DNA of 64,000 nucleotides from Opitutaceae bacterium (GTDB lineage: Bacteria; Verrucomicrobiota; Verrucomicrobiia; Opitutales; Opitutaceae), in the NCBI GenBank assembly GCA_005792355.1, contig SXSC01000182.1, positions 34,973 through 98,972 on the forward strand, read 5' to 3'. Shown here piece after piece: positions 39,789-48,710 of this stretch. The notes under the pieces were generated by a model. That model saw nothing but the letters and a program-made list of their open reading frames with translations. It was not told where the DNA came from and did no database searches. Both the position numbers and the translations under genes were made by a program. The stretch's first letter is position 1; the number at the start of each line of letters is the position of its first letter.

Positions 39789-41954
39789 TCACCCTTTCTT
39801 CAGCGCGTCGAGCACGGTGCCGGGGGTCAGCAATTCCGGGAGAATCACCGGCGCGTCCCTGCCCGGCATCCAGATGAGATTGAAGGGCACCGCGGAGCGC
39901 TGGTAGCTCGCGAGTTCGCGGGTGATGCGCGCGTCCTTGTTCGTCCAATCCGCGCGGAGCGTGACGATTTTCTTTTCCGCGAAATACTTCAGCACGTCGG
40001 CGGAGGCGAAGACGATTTTCTTGTTCGTCTGGCAGGTCGCGCACCACCGCGCGGTGAAGTCGACATAGACGGGGCGGCCTTCGGCGCGCAGTTTCGCCAC
40101 GGCCTCGGGGCTCCAGGCCTCCCAGACCACGGCGGGCACGCTGCCGGCGATGGGGGTGGCCGCCGCGACCGGCCGAGGCCAGCCAAGCCAGAAACCGACG
40201 ACGCCGATCAGCACCAGGCTCGCGACGCCAAAACGCACCCGGCCGGCCGAGGCGCCGGGGGCGGTCCAGCGACCGTACATCCACACCGCCATCGCGATCA
40301 GGACGAGACCGAACAGCGTGTTGAGAAAACCCTCCTCGCTGGTCTGCGCGGCGAGCACCCAGAGCAGATAGCCGACCGTGCCGTAGAGCGGAAACGCCAT
40401 GAATTGCTTGAACGTCTCCATCCACGCGCCCGGGCGCGGCAGCACCTTCACGGCCTGGGGAAAGATTGAGAGCAGGAGATAGGGCGCGGAAAGTCCGACG
40501 GCGATGCTGGTGAAGATGGCGAACGACTCCACGGTCGAGACCGCGAGGGCGGCGCCGAGCGCGGGGGCGAGGAAGGGCGCGCTGCACGGCGTGGCCACGA
40601 CGGTCGCGAGGATGCCGGTGAAGAACGAGCCGGCGTAGCCAGATTTCATTTGCAGTTCACCGCCGACGGCGGTGGCGCTCAGGCCAAACTCGAAGACGCC
40701 GCTCATGTTCAGGCCAAAGACGAGGAGGAGCACCGCGAGCGAGAAAACAAAAGGAGCCGACTGCAGCTGAAACCCCCAGCCGAGCTGATCGCCGCCAGCG
40801 CGCAGCACCGCGAGCACACCGGCAAGCGTCCAGAAGGAGGCGAGTACGCCGGCGGTGAACACGAGGCCGTGCGTGACGATCTTGCTGCGTTGGTGACCAG
40901 CCTGGTTGACGAAGCCAAGGATCTTGATGCCGAGCACCGGGAAGACGCACGGCATGAGGTTGAGGATGAGGCCGCCCACGAACGCGAGCAGCAGGGTGCC
41001 GGCGAGCGAGCCGGCGGGCGAGGTCGGAGCGGCGGCCGGGCCGCCGCCACCGGCGGCTGACTTTGAAGGTGTGGCGGCGGTCTTGGCCGGGGCCCCGGCG
41101 GAAAAACCGGTATCCACCGCCAGCCCCGGCAGCGTGCCGTCGGCCCGCCAGCCATTTTTTGCGATGACGATGCCGACGAGTTTCTTTGCGTCGGCCGGGG
41201 CGGCCGGATCCACCGGCAACGCGAGCACGAAACCACCGCGTCCGTCCGGAGTGACCACCTGGGGCAATTCGTAGGCGACCAGATTATCGGCGGCGAAAAA
41301 GTGCAGGCCCTGCGGCCCGTGGGCGGGCGCGGCGCCGGTGGCGGACGTGACGGCCAACGTAATGGTGGCGCCGGCGCGCGAGGCCGTGACCTTCCAGGCC
41401 GGGTCAGCGCGGGGAGTGCGGGCGAGCGTGGAGCGAATTTTCTCGCCCCACTGGGCATCGGGTTTCGGCGGCTCGGCCGAGACCGGCAGCGAGAGGGCGA
41501 CCTCGGCGCTGCCCGGAATGCAGACCTCGTCGCACATGAGCCAGTCGGCGCTGGCTTTCAGATCAACTTTGCCGCCCGGCTTGAGATCGGCGGGCGGGGT
41601 GAGAGTGACCGGGAGGTAGAGTTCATCCTCATAACCGTTGCCGACGACGTTGCCGGTCTTGTCGCGCAAGACGAGTGGCGCGGGCCACTGGATCTCCCCG
41701 GCGGTCCACCCGGGGGGGAGTTTCCAGGCGAGGCTGGTGGGCAGGCCGGTGCCGGGGTTGATCCAGTAGGTGTGCCAGTGCGGGTTGTGCACGAAGCGCA
41801 GGGCGACGTTGATCGGCTTGCCCGGCTGGATGGAGGCATCGGCGGCGACGAGCGAGGCCTTGACCTGGTGCTGCGCGACGGCCCGGGGAGCGATCAGCGC
41901 GCCGCCGAAGAGGGCGAGCGCGACGAGAGACAGAATGCGGCGAACGGTAAACAT
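39789..41954 (-). CDS. dsbD: Thiol:disulfide interchange protein DsbD-like
   Basis: A 721-residue protein. It has a signal peptide (to ~VAQHQ), a long periplasmic beta-sandwich (DsbC-binding type, VKASLVAADASIQPGKPINVALRF, ADWLMCDEVCIPG with a CxxxC pair), and eight or so membrane segments of the DsbD/CcdA domain (LLLAFVGGLILNLMPCVFPVLGIKIL, VVATPCSAPFLAPALG, each with its reactive Cys). A C-terminal thioredoxin domain carries FTARWCATCQTNKK near residue 635. It carries reducing power from cytoplasmic thioredoxin to periplasmic thiols. The last residues (LIWMPGRDAPVILPELLTPG) hold the cis-Pro region. It converges with cinA, 19 bp apart. Confidence 0.9.
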   Translation of the reverse strand: MFTVRRILSLVALALFGGALIAPRAVAQHQVKASLVAADASIQPGKPINVALRFVHNPHWHTYWINPGTGLPTSLAWKLPPGWTAGEIQWPAPLVLRDKTGNVVGNGYEDELYLPVTLTPPADLKPGGKVDLKASADWLMCDEVCIPGSAEVALSLPVSAEPPKPDAQWGEKIRSTLARTPRADPAWKVTASRAGATITLAVTSATGAAPAHGPQGLHFFAADNLVAYELPQVVTPDGRGGFVLALPVDPAAPADAKKLVGIVIAKNGWRADGTLPGLAVDTGFSAGAPAKTAATPSKSAAGGGGPAAAPTSPAGSLAGTLLLAFVGGLILNLMPCVFPVLGIKILGFVNQAGHQRSKIVTHGLVFTAGVLASFWTLAGVLAVLRAGGDQLGWGFQLQSAPFVFSLAVLLLVFGLNMSGVFEFGLSATAVGGELQMKSGYAGSFFTGILATVVATPCSAPFLAPALGAALAVSTVESFAIFTSIAVGLSAPYLLLSIFPQAVKVLPRPGAWMETFKQFMAFPLYGTVGYLLWVLAAQTSEEGFLNTLFGLVLIAMAVWMYGRWTAPGASAGRVRFGVASLVLIGVVGFWLGWPRPVAAATPIAGSVPAVVWEAWSPEAVAKLRAEGRPVYVDFTARWCATCQTNKKIVFASADVLKYFAEKKIVTLRADWTNKDARITRELASYQRSAVPFNLIWMPGRDAPVILPELLTPGTVLDALKKG

Positions 41955-42320
41955 GGGGAATAGCGTGAGACGAATGACGCGCAGCGCAAACTCAGATCAT
42001 CGATGAGTGCAGCGGTTGACAGGGGTCTGGCAGGCTGGCCCGTATTAATCCCAACTCATCCGGCAGATTTTTTTCCCAGAGGGCACAGGGCAAAAATGGG
42101 GAGAGGGCTGGTTCTGACCGATCCCCTATTTCACCCGCCATCTTTTTTGCCCCCCGGCCTTGGGTCGATCCAATTGCCCGCTGCCCGATTTCACGATCTC
42201 CGAAATCCTCCGGTTGCGGTATTCGCGTTGGGAATCGTCCTGGCTGGGCGTCCGGCGATTGGGAGTGGCGCCCGGATCGAATGGCTTTCCGGGCGATCTT
42301 GGCGTTCGCTTCGCCCCACC
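41955..42320. other. Intergenic region with dispersed-repeat fragments
   Basis: About 365 bp between divergent dsbD and adh. It holds ATTTCACCCGCCATC plus a T-run and GCC (42128-42151), matched at 47326-47350, and GCTGCCCGATTTCACGAT (about 42180-42197), matched at about 16270-16287. The reading frame upstream of adh is open here but its composition does not look coding. Confidence 0.55.
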
Positions 42321-43379
42321 ATGACCGTCTCAGCATGCATGAACGCCATCCGCCTCGTCGCGACGGGGCACCCGCTCGAGCTTCAGAAGGTGCCCGTGCC
42401 GGACCCGGGGCCGCACGAGGTGCTGGTGCGCGTGCGGGCCGCGGGCATCTGCCACTCCGACGCCCACTACCGCGCCGGCCTTTCGCCGACGCGCACGCCG
42501 GTCACGCTCGGCCACGAAGTCGCGGGCACGGTCGAGCGCGCGGGTGCAGCGGTCTTTCACTTCGCGGCCGGCGAGCGGGTGTGCGCGCACTATCTCACAA
42601 CGTGCGGCGCGTGCGCGGAGTGCCGCGGCGGACACGAACAGTTCTGCGGCACGGGCCGCATGCTCGGCAAACACCGCGACGGCGGCTTCGCGGAATTTGT
42701 CGTGGTGCCCGCGGCAAGCCTGGTGGCGCTGCCGGAGGCGATTTCGTTCGCGCACGCCGCCGTGATGATGTGTTCATCGGCGACCGCCTTGCACGCGTTG
42801 CGCAAGGCCCGGCTCGCAACCGGCGAGACCGTGGCGATTTTCGGCCTCGGCGGTCTGGGCGCGAGCGCGGTGCAACTCGCCCGGGCGCTGGGCGCCGCGG
42901 CGGTGTACGCGGTCGATCTTTCGCCGGCGAAACTCGCGCTCGCGGCGACGTTCGGCGCGATTCCCATCGATGCTGGCGCGGCGGATGCGGCCGGACAGAT
43001 TCGGGCGTTAACGGCCGGCCGCGGTGTCGATGTCGCGGTCGAACTCGTCGGTCTCCCGCAGACGATGCGCCAGGCGGTGCAGTCCCTCGCGCCGCGCGGC
43101 CGGGCGGCGCTCGCCGGGCTGACGGACCAGCCGCTGGAGGTTTCACCGTACCACGAAGTGATCAACCGCGAGGCGGAGATTATCGGGGTATCGGATCATC
43201 TTTTTTCGGAATTGCCGGAGTTGCTGGGGCTCGCGGCCCGGGGCGCGCTCGATCTCTCGCGCATCGTCACCCGCACGGTGCCGCTCGACGCGGCGGCGAT
43301 CAACGGGGTGCTCGACGAACTCGACGGGTTTAGCAACTCGGCCGTGCGCACGGTCGTCGTGCCCGCGGGGCGGCCCTGA
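42321..43379 (+). CDS. Zinc-dependent alcohol dehydrogenase (MDR family)
   Basis: A 352-residue medium-chain dehydrogenase. The catalytic zinc site is AAGICHSDAHYRAG with Cys and His, then GHEVAGTVERAG. The structural zinc loop is YLTTCGACAECRGGHEQFCGTG with four cysteines. The NAD-binding GLGGLGASAVQLARALGA follows, and GVDVAVELVG closes the Rossmann fold. ATG 42321 and ATG 42339 (MNAIRLVATG) are both possible; the second is the more typical first residue of the family. Substrate is unknown (primary alcohol or polyol). The gene stands alone between repeat-rich intergenic regions. Confidence 0.9.
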   Translation: MTVSACMNAIRLVATGHPLELQKVPVPDPGPHEVLVRVRAAGICHSDAHYRAGLSPTRTPVTLGHEVAGTVERAGAAVFHFAAGERVCAHYLTTCGACAECRGGHEQFCGTGRMLGKHRDGGFAEFVVVPAASLVALPEAISFAHAAVMMCSSATALHALRKARLATGETVAIFGLGGLGASAVQLARALGAAAVYAVDLSPAKLALAATFGAIPIDAGAADAAGQIRALTAGRGVDVAVELVGLPQTMRQAVQSLAPRGRAALAGLTDQPLEVSPYHEVINREAEIIGVSDHLFSELPELLGLAARGALDLSRIVTRTVPLDAAAINGVLDELDGFSNSAVRTVVVPAGRP

Positions 43380-43531
43380 TGCTCGCCCGGTGATCGGGGC
43401 GATCCAGAACGGATAATATCAATCCTGGCGCAGGCTTACGCACCTCGTTGAACCGTCCACTTGTGGGCACGACCAAGAATCGCCGGATGGAGGGTAGGAA
43501 GATTCCGTTGGCAGGAATATTTTCAAACCAC

Positions 43532-43574
43532 GGAATTTGAACAGAAGGAAACCAAGAGAACGAAGTGTCGTTCG
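43532..43574. repeat. 43-bp dispersed repeat, copy A
   Basis: The sequence GGAATTTGAACAGAAGG...AAGAGAACGAAG...GTCGTTCG matches, in inverted orientation, 49953-49995 at 40 of 43 positions. Its purine-rich composition differs from flanking DNA. Confidence 0.8.
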
Positions 43575-43664
43575 CCTCCGTTCCCTTCGTTGCCTGCTGT
43601 GCCAAGGATTGAAGTTCAAATTTGGCTTGCCTGCCCGGCGGCGGGTTGCGGCCCGGTCGTGCGC

Positions 43665-43700
43665 AAAAACGCCTGCGTCCCGTGCAGGGGGACGCAGGCG
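43665..43700 (-). terminator. Rho-independent terminator of the first TonB receptor gene
   Basis: On the minus strand a 12-bp stem CGCCTGCGTCCC / GGGACGCAGGCG with a seven-base loop is followed by TTTTTG. It lies 23 bp past the receptor stop codon. Confidence 0.88.
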
Positions 43701-43722
43701 GGAGCCTGGCGGGAAACCCGAA

Positions 43723-46700
43723 TCAGAGGTCGAACGACGCGCTCAGGATGAAGCGGCGCGGGTCGACGATGCGCCGGGCGAAGATCGAACCATCGGGGTT
43801 CGCGCCCACGGCTTGCAGGCGGCCGCCCTCGAAGGCGTTGCGGACATTCAGCTGAACGTTGGCGCGGATCTTGTCGCCAAAGAGGCGCATCCGGTAGCCC
43901 ACCGACAGGTCGAAGTAGAAACGCGATGGATCGAAAACGGGTTTGTTCGGATCGAGTTCGAGGATCACGCCGGAAAAGTTGCCGGGCAGCTTGGAGGGCG
44001 CCGCACCGAGGAAGCCAATGGAGCCCTTGTCCTCCCAACGCACCGCGCCGCCGACATTGAAGTTTTTCAGCCTGCCTTCCGTGAACGAATAGTTGGTCAC
44101 GGTGTTCCAGCGATACTTGCGGACCTGCGTGCGCGGCTTGCCGGCGTTGGCGACGCCGAAAAGATACGGGGAGATCAGGCCGTTGTAGTAGGCGGTTTCG
44201 GGGGTGTCGCCGCCGAGGACCGGAACCGTGGTCCAGTAGGGCCGGCCCTGGTCGTCCTTGGCGGTGGTCCAGACCGGCAGGCGCGTCTGCCAGTAATCAA
44301 ACATCTCGTTGCCGATCCGGGAGTCGATCGCGATCTGCTGTGCGCCGGTGAACTTGATCCGCCAGTTCTTCGTCGGATTGTACGTCGCCTCAAGTTCGTA
44401 GCCCTTCGAGAGCACGTCGGACAAACCGTTGGTCTGCGGCTGGGCCGGGCCGGCGCTCAGGAACGTCGTCATCCAGTCGTCGGTCACGCCCATGATGCGC
44501 GCCGTGGCGGCAGCCGACTGGGCCGCGGTGGGCGTGATGCCCTGCGCGGCGAAGCGGCTGTTGGATAGGTTCAGTGCCCATGGATAGAAGCCGTTGGCGT
44601 CGCGAATCCCGTTTCCTTCCGGGCGCCCTTCCAGGCGGAAAGTCCGGTTGCCGATCGTGCCAATTTCGCCGGCGCGGCTGCCGAGTTCCTTCACCTCGTA
44701 GCGGTTCAACTTGACGCTCAGTTTGCCCTGCAGGGCGGTGAAGCTGACGCCGTAGTCCGTGCCTTCGCCCTTGGCGTTGGGCAGAACACCCTTCAGATCC
44801 ATCGCGTAACGCACGACCTGTGGAAAAAAGCTGTCGGACCGATTGTAGTAGAGGTTCAGCCAGGGCAACGGGCGGAGCACCGCGCCGTACGTCTTGGTGT
44901 CGCCACGCTGGGAGGCGCGGGTCGCGGCGCCGAGCGGGCCGACGGCATCGTCGGTCCACGGACCCCACACCGCGTAGTTCTCATAAGTCACGAGGCCGGT
45001 GGCCGGGTTGATCTGGGCGGTGCCGGAACTACGGGTGCGCCGTCGATCCCGGCGGAAACCCACGGTCGTGATGAGCCGATCGTTCAGGAAATAACTCTGG
45101 CCGGTGATCGAGAGCGTGCGGAGTTCCTCACGCGACCGGCCGGTGGCCGTGCGGCCGAGGCTGCCGACCTCCATCGACTCGTTGACCCACTGGTTGGAGA
45201 GGTTGTTGAACCAGTACAGATTCTGCCGCCCGGAAAGGTCGCGCAGCGTAGAGGGGCCGTAGTCGACGTTCTGCCCCTGGTTGTCGCCGAGATAATAGCG
45301 CTGGGAGAGTTGGCTGCCACCGACGCGGTTGGCGCGATTCACCCACGGGTTGTCCGAAGCGACCCAGTAGCCGTAGGTATAGTTCTCTCCGCTGTTGCGG
45401 TTGACCTCGCCGTGCGCGGCCAAACGCTGCGTGCCGATCCAGGAGAGCCAGAACGGCAGCTTGTTGGGCGTAAACTGATACGCGAGGTCGGCGTTCTGGG
45501 TGTCGGTGATCTCGTTGTTATTGTTGTCGAACGGACCGATCGCCTCCACGAAAGGCCGGAGGAAGTTCGGGTTGGCGCGGCCGTCGAGGAGCTTCGAGTT
45601 CACATCGACGTAGAGCACGGTGTCGGTGTTATCGATCATGCTCCGGCTGAAGCGCGAAAATTTCTGATACAGGAAGCCGGCGCGCGCCGCGATCAGGTTG
45701 GAGGGCGTTTTCAGCAGGATCTGTTCAGCCTCGACCCGCAGCGTCGAGGCCGTGTCCTGGCCGAAGTTCGCCGCGACGAAATTGGTGTTGGACCAGTCGT
45801 AAATCGATTTGTCCGCGGTGGCGGGGGCGAAAAACAGCGGGTACGGGTTGGCCTTGCGGCGAAAGATGTCGGTGCCGGATTGGATGTAGCGCACGTTGGT
45901 GTTGGCCGTGAACGGGGACGGAATCCCGGTGGTGATCGCACTCGCCGTGCGGCCCACGGTGATCGTTTGCAGACCCGCGTTGTCGATCCAGGCGTTGAGC
46001 CGACCGTAGCTGTTGCCGGCCATCAAGCCGGGGGGAAGGAGGGTGTTTTCGTTGGCCTGCACAAACGGACCGGCGGTGCGACCGCCGGCGTAGCTCACCA
46101 TCTGCGTCGTCGGGTCAAAGGTCGGGCTGCCGGAGGCCTTCCACTCGAAGGTGGTGTCGCGCGGCGTCACCGAGTTGGGCCGGCGGTAGAAGTTGTCATA
46201 TTTTTCGAAAGAGGCATTGATGGTCGTCTGGCGGTAGGGCCGCACCTGGATGGCACCGAAATAACGCCGGATCTCCTCTTCGGCCGGCTTGCGCGTGAAC
46301 CCCTTTGATTCGTCGACCGCGGCGAAGCGCATTGCGAGCTTGTCCGCGATGAGCGGCCGGTTGAAGTCGATCGCGAGCCGGTGGCCGCCTTCGCTGTCGA
46401 CGCGCATCGCCGTGCTGGAACTGGCGCGGACGAGATTCGCCTTGGAGGGGACGAGATTGACGGTGCCGGCGGCCGCGCCCAGGCCGAAGAGATTGGAGTT
46501 GGGGCCGCGGGAAATCTCGACCGCATCGATGTTGTAGGTGTCCATCGGAATCTTGTTGTTGCTCGAGAAATTCCCGACCGCGATGTTCACGCCACTGCCG
46601 CTGATCGGGCTGCCGACGCCGCGGATGCGGTTGGCGCGGGCTGGATCGTTGGCGGTGCCGTCGATGATGCCGCCGTTGCGGTTCGGGGTGAACTGCGTGT

Positions 46701-47067
46701 AGTTGCCCGTGCCCTCGGTGCTGGCCTCGTAGAGGAACACGTCGTTCAGATCGAGCACGGCCATGTCCTGCATCTGCTGCTTGGTCACGACTGTGATGGA
46801 GGCGCCGAGGTCCTCGAGTTTCGAGTTGAGGCGCGTGCCGGAAAGCGTGTTGAGCGCCTGGTAGCCGCGGTCGGCATCGGCCGCGACCGTGAAGGGCGAC
46901 AGCATGACGGTCTCGGCAGCGGCGGGGACGGCAACAGCAGCGGCAGCGGGCTTGGGCTCGGGCGCGGTCTGCGCGGCGAGGCCCGGGACGAGCGCGAGAA
47001 GGGCAAGGACGAGCGCGGGACGAGTTCGGCCGGGACGGAGGGAGCGAGCAGGGTGGTTGGTGGGCAT
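43723..47067 (-). CDS. TonB-dependent receptor 1
   Basis: A 1114-residue outer-membrane receptor. ATG 47067 (MPTNHPARSLRPGRTRP) begins a long signal peptide ending near LAAQT. The TonB-box region VMLSPFTVAADADRGYQALN and plug domain (TRLNSKLEDLGASITVVTKQQMQDMAVLDLNDVFLY, EISRGPNSNLFGLGAAAGTVNLVPSKA) precede a 22-strand beta-barrel ending ILSASFDL with a terminal aromatic-rich strand. Its LSPFTV plus GYQA pattern marks the large receptor families of Opitutaceae, which import oligosaccharides or siderophores; the cargo is unknown. Upstream on the same strand lies a DAACS symporter. The 5' leader is closely related to that of receptor 2. Confidence 0.92.
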   Translation of the reverse strand: MPTNHPARSLRPGRTRPALVLALLALVPGLAAQTAPEPKPAAAAVAVPAAAETVMLSPFTVAADADRGYQALNTLSGTRLNSKLEDLGASITVVTKQQMQDMAVLDLNDVFLYEASTEGTGNYTQFTPNRNGGIIDGTANDPARANRIRGVGSPISGSGVNIAVGNFSSNNKIPMDTYNIDAVEISRGPNSNLFGLGAAAGTVNLVPSKANLVRASSSTAMRVDSEGGHRLAIDFNRPLIADKLAMRFAAVDESKGFTRKPAEEEIRRYFGAIQVRPYRQTTINASFEKYDNFYRRPNSVTPRDTTFEWKASGSPTFDPTTQMVSYAGGRTAGPFVQANENTLLPPGLMAGNSYGRLNAWIDNAGLQTITVGRTASAITTGIPSPFTANTNVRYIQSGTDIFRRKANPYPLFFAPATADKSIYDWSNTNFVAANFGQDTASTLRVEAEQILLKTPSNLIAARAGFLYQKFSRFSRSMIDNTDTVLYVDVNSKLLDGRANPNFLRPFVEAIGPFDNNNNEITDTQNADLAYQFTPNKLPFWLSWIGTQRLAAHGEVNRNSGENYTYGYWVASDNPWVNRANRVGGSQLSQRYYLGDNQGQNVDYGPSTLRDLSGRQNLYWFNNLSNQWVNESMEVGSLGRTATGRSREELRTLSITGQSYFLNDRLITTVGFRRDRRRTRSSGTAQINPATGLVTYENYAVWGPWTDDAVGPLGAATRASQRGDTKTYGAVLRPLPWLNLYYNRSDSFFPQVVRYAMDLKGVLPNAKGEGTDYGVSFTALQGKLSVKLNRYEVKELGSRAGEIGTIGNRTFRLEGRPEGNGIRDANGFYPWALNLSNSRFAAQGITPTAAQSAAATARIMGVTDDWMTTFLSAGPAQPQTNGLSDVLSKGYELEATYNPTKNWRIKFTGAQQIAIDSRIGNEMFDYWQTRLPVWTTAKDDQGRPYWTTVPVLGGDTPETAYYNGLISPYLFGVANAGKPRTQVRKYRWNTVTNYSFTEGRLKNFNVGGAVRWEDKGSIGFLGAAPSKLPGNFSGVILELDPNKPVFDPSRFYFDLSVGYRMRLFGDKIRANVQLNVRNAFEGGRLQAVGANPDGSIFARRIVDPRRFILSASFDL

Positions 47068-47194
47068 GGGAGCTTGGGATGTTTGGTTTGGCTTGGAAAT
47101 CGAGCCGCGGCCGTGACCGGGTGAACGCAGGAGGGGCGGGATCAGGTGAGGCGGTGAATCAAGGTGATATGCCGTTTCCTGCAAGCGGATACTC
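47048..47194 (-). promoter_or_regulatory. Leader shared with TonB receptor 2 (copy 1)
   Basis: On the minus strand the segment from GAGTATCCGCTTGC to CCACCCTGC aligns almost continuously with 53950-53809, roughly three-quarters identical by eye. It covers the presumed 5' untranslated region and the first codons. A shared promoter, attenuator or simply duplicated upstream DNA are possible. Confidence 0.6.
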
Positions 47195-47411
47195 CGGTTT
47201 GGCCGGGTTGCGGCCCGCCGCGCTGGGTTCTCGTCCCTCGTTTTCGTAATCGTTCTCTCAATCCGGCGAGAACGAGGAACGACTATGAGAACGAGAACGA
47301 TGGGATCAGCGGCAACCTGGTTTGCATTTCTTACCCGCCATCTTTTTGCCTCCGCCCGGACCGACGCCGGATGGAGGCTCGTTGCGGTTGCCGCGTTCGG
47401 AATTTTCCGGG
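47068..47411. other. Intergenic region: receptor leader and dispersed repeats
   Basis: About 345 bp. From right to left it holds the ATTTCTTACCCGCCATC-type repeat (47326-47350), the GTTCTC/GAGAACG repeat (47245-47300) and the shared receptor leader (to 47068). No gene is supported. Confidence 0.6.
47245..47300. repeat. Dispersed GTTCTC/GAGAACG repeat, copy B
   Basis: CGTTCTCTCAATCCGGCG followed by GAGAACG units. It is near-identical to 26006-26058 and carries the same internal inverted units. Confidence 0.65.
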
Positions 47412-48710
47412 CTACGGCGTCGGGCCGGCAGCGGGCTCGCGGTGCGAAGGAAACGCCACCCCCTCCCAGCGCGCCACCACGGCGGGTGCGGCGCAGTGGC
47501 CGACGACGTTGACGCTGGTGCGGATCGGGTCGATCAGCGCGTCGATGCCGAGGAGAAGGCCGAGACCCTCCAGCGGCAGGCCAAAGCTCTGGAACAGCGC
47601 CGTGAGCACGACGAAGTTGGCGCGCGGAATCCCGGCGACGCCCTTGCTCGTGAGTTTGAGCGTGAGGAGAATCAGCAACTGCTGATCGAACGACAGGTGA
47701 ACATTCGCCGCCTGCGCGACGAAGAGCGTGGCGAGGCCCAGGAAGAGGGTGCTCCCGCACAAGTTCAGGCTGAGGCTGAGCGGTGCGACCACGCCCAGAA
47801 TCCGGTTGGGTACGCCGAATCGTTCCATGTTTTCCAGCGTCTGCGGGAGCGCCGCCGCACTCGACGTCGTGGCGAAGGCGATGAGAAACGGCTCCCGCAC
47901 GAAGTGCACGAAGCGCCGGAGCGGCACGCGAAACGCGACGAGCGAGCCGCCGAACACCGCGAACAGGAAAAGCAACTCGGCCCCCCACGCGGCCGCGAAA
48001 AGGCGGGCCAATCCGACCAGCACGCCAACCCCGCCCGAGGCGACGGTGCCCGCCATCGCGGCGAACACCGCGGCGGGCGCCAGATACATGATCAGGTGGG
48101 TGAAACGGAACGCGATCGCGACCACGGCCTCGGCCAGCACGAGCACGGGGCGCGCCTTTTCACCGACGGAAAGGCACGCGACCCCGAAAAGAAAACAGAA
48201 GACCACGATCTGCAGCACATCGCCCCGCGCCATCGCATCCACGATGCTGGTGGGAAACGCATTCAGCAGCACCTCCGTGAACGACAGGGCGTGCACTGCC
48301 ACCGTCGCCGTCGCGGCCAGGGTGACGCCCTCGCCCGGGCGAAAAATCACCGCCGTGAACCAGCCGAGCAGCAGCGCGAGGGTGGTCGCGACCTCGAAGA
48401 AGAGCAGCGCCTTCCAGCCCAGCCGGCCCAGATCGCGCATCCCGCCCATGCCGCCGACGGCGCGCACCAGCACGCCGAAAAGCACCGGCGCGATGATGGC
48501 GCGAATCAAGCGGAGAAAAATATCGCTGACGATTTTGAGGTGCGGCGCGATGCCGGGCGCGGCGAAACCAAAGGCGATCCCGCCCACGGCGGCGACGAGC
48601 ATCCATTGCGCCAGCGAGATCCGGCGCAGCGCCCGCCACGCCCTCGCGCCCGGGCCGACGGCGGACGCTTCCGGTTCGATGGTGGGATGATGATCGGCAG
48701 AGCGTGACAT
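47412..48710 (-). CDS. Dicarboxylate/amino acid:cation symporter (DAACS family)
   Basis: A 432-residue transporter of the GltP/DctA fold. ATG 48710 gives an about 45-residue charged N-terminus before TM1 (WMLVAAVGGIAFGFAAPG). Family landmarks are FLRLIRAIIAPVLFGVLVRAVGGMG, the re-entrant loop 1 motif ATTSSAAALPQTLENME (the serine-rich SSS-type loop), LCGSTLFLGLATLFVAQ, the second loop SKGVAGIPRANFVVL, and LGIDALIDPIRTSVNVVGHCAAPAVVARWEG. In the last stretch GHCAAP replaces the usual GDAxGT; that Asp takes part in cation binding and substrate recognition in well-studied members, so coupling or specificity may differ. It precedes TonB receptor 1 on the same strand, 344 bp away. Confidence 0.88.
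   Translation of the reverse strand: MSRSADHHPTIEPEASAVGPGARAWRALRRISLAQWMLVAAVGGIAFGFAAPGIAPHLKIVSDIFLRLIRAIIAPVLFGVLVRAVGGMGGMRDLGRLGWKALLFFEVATTLALLLGWFTAVIFRPGEGVTLAATATVAVHALSFTEVLLNAFPTSIVDAMARGDVLQIVVFCFLFGVACLSVGEKARPVLVLAEAVVAIAFRFTHLIMYLAPAAVFAAMAGTVASGGVGVLVGLARLFAAAWGAELLFLFAVFGGSLVAFRVPLRRFVHFVREPFLIAFATTSSAAALPQTLENMERFGVPNRILGVVAPLSLSLNLCGSTLFLGLATLFVAQAANVHLSFDQQLLILLTLKLTSKGVAGIPRANFVVLTALFQSFGLPLEGLGLLLGIDALIDPIRTSVNVVGHCAAPAVVARWEGVAFPSHREPAAGPTP

Larger units (their letters stand above)
43380..43722. other. Intergenic region with a 43-bp dispersed repeat
   Basis: About 340 bp between adh and the TonB receptor terminator. It contains the repeat at 43532-43574 and the terminator at 43665-43700. 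No gene is supported. Confidence 0.6.

Noticed and set aside
42003..42320. N-terminal extension of the zinc alcohol dehydrogenase
   Set aside because: The extension covers dispersed repeats and has no family similarity; MDR enzymes begin near MNAIRLV.
47068..47988. 300-residue N-terminal extension of TonB receptor 1
   Set aside because: It runs through dispersed repeats and the downstream end of the symporter gene; the signal peptide starts at 47067.
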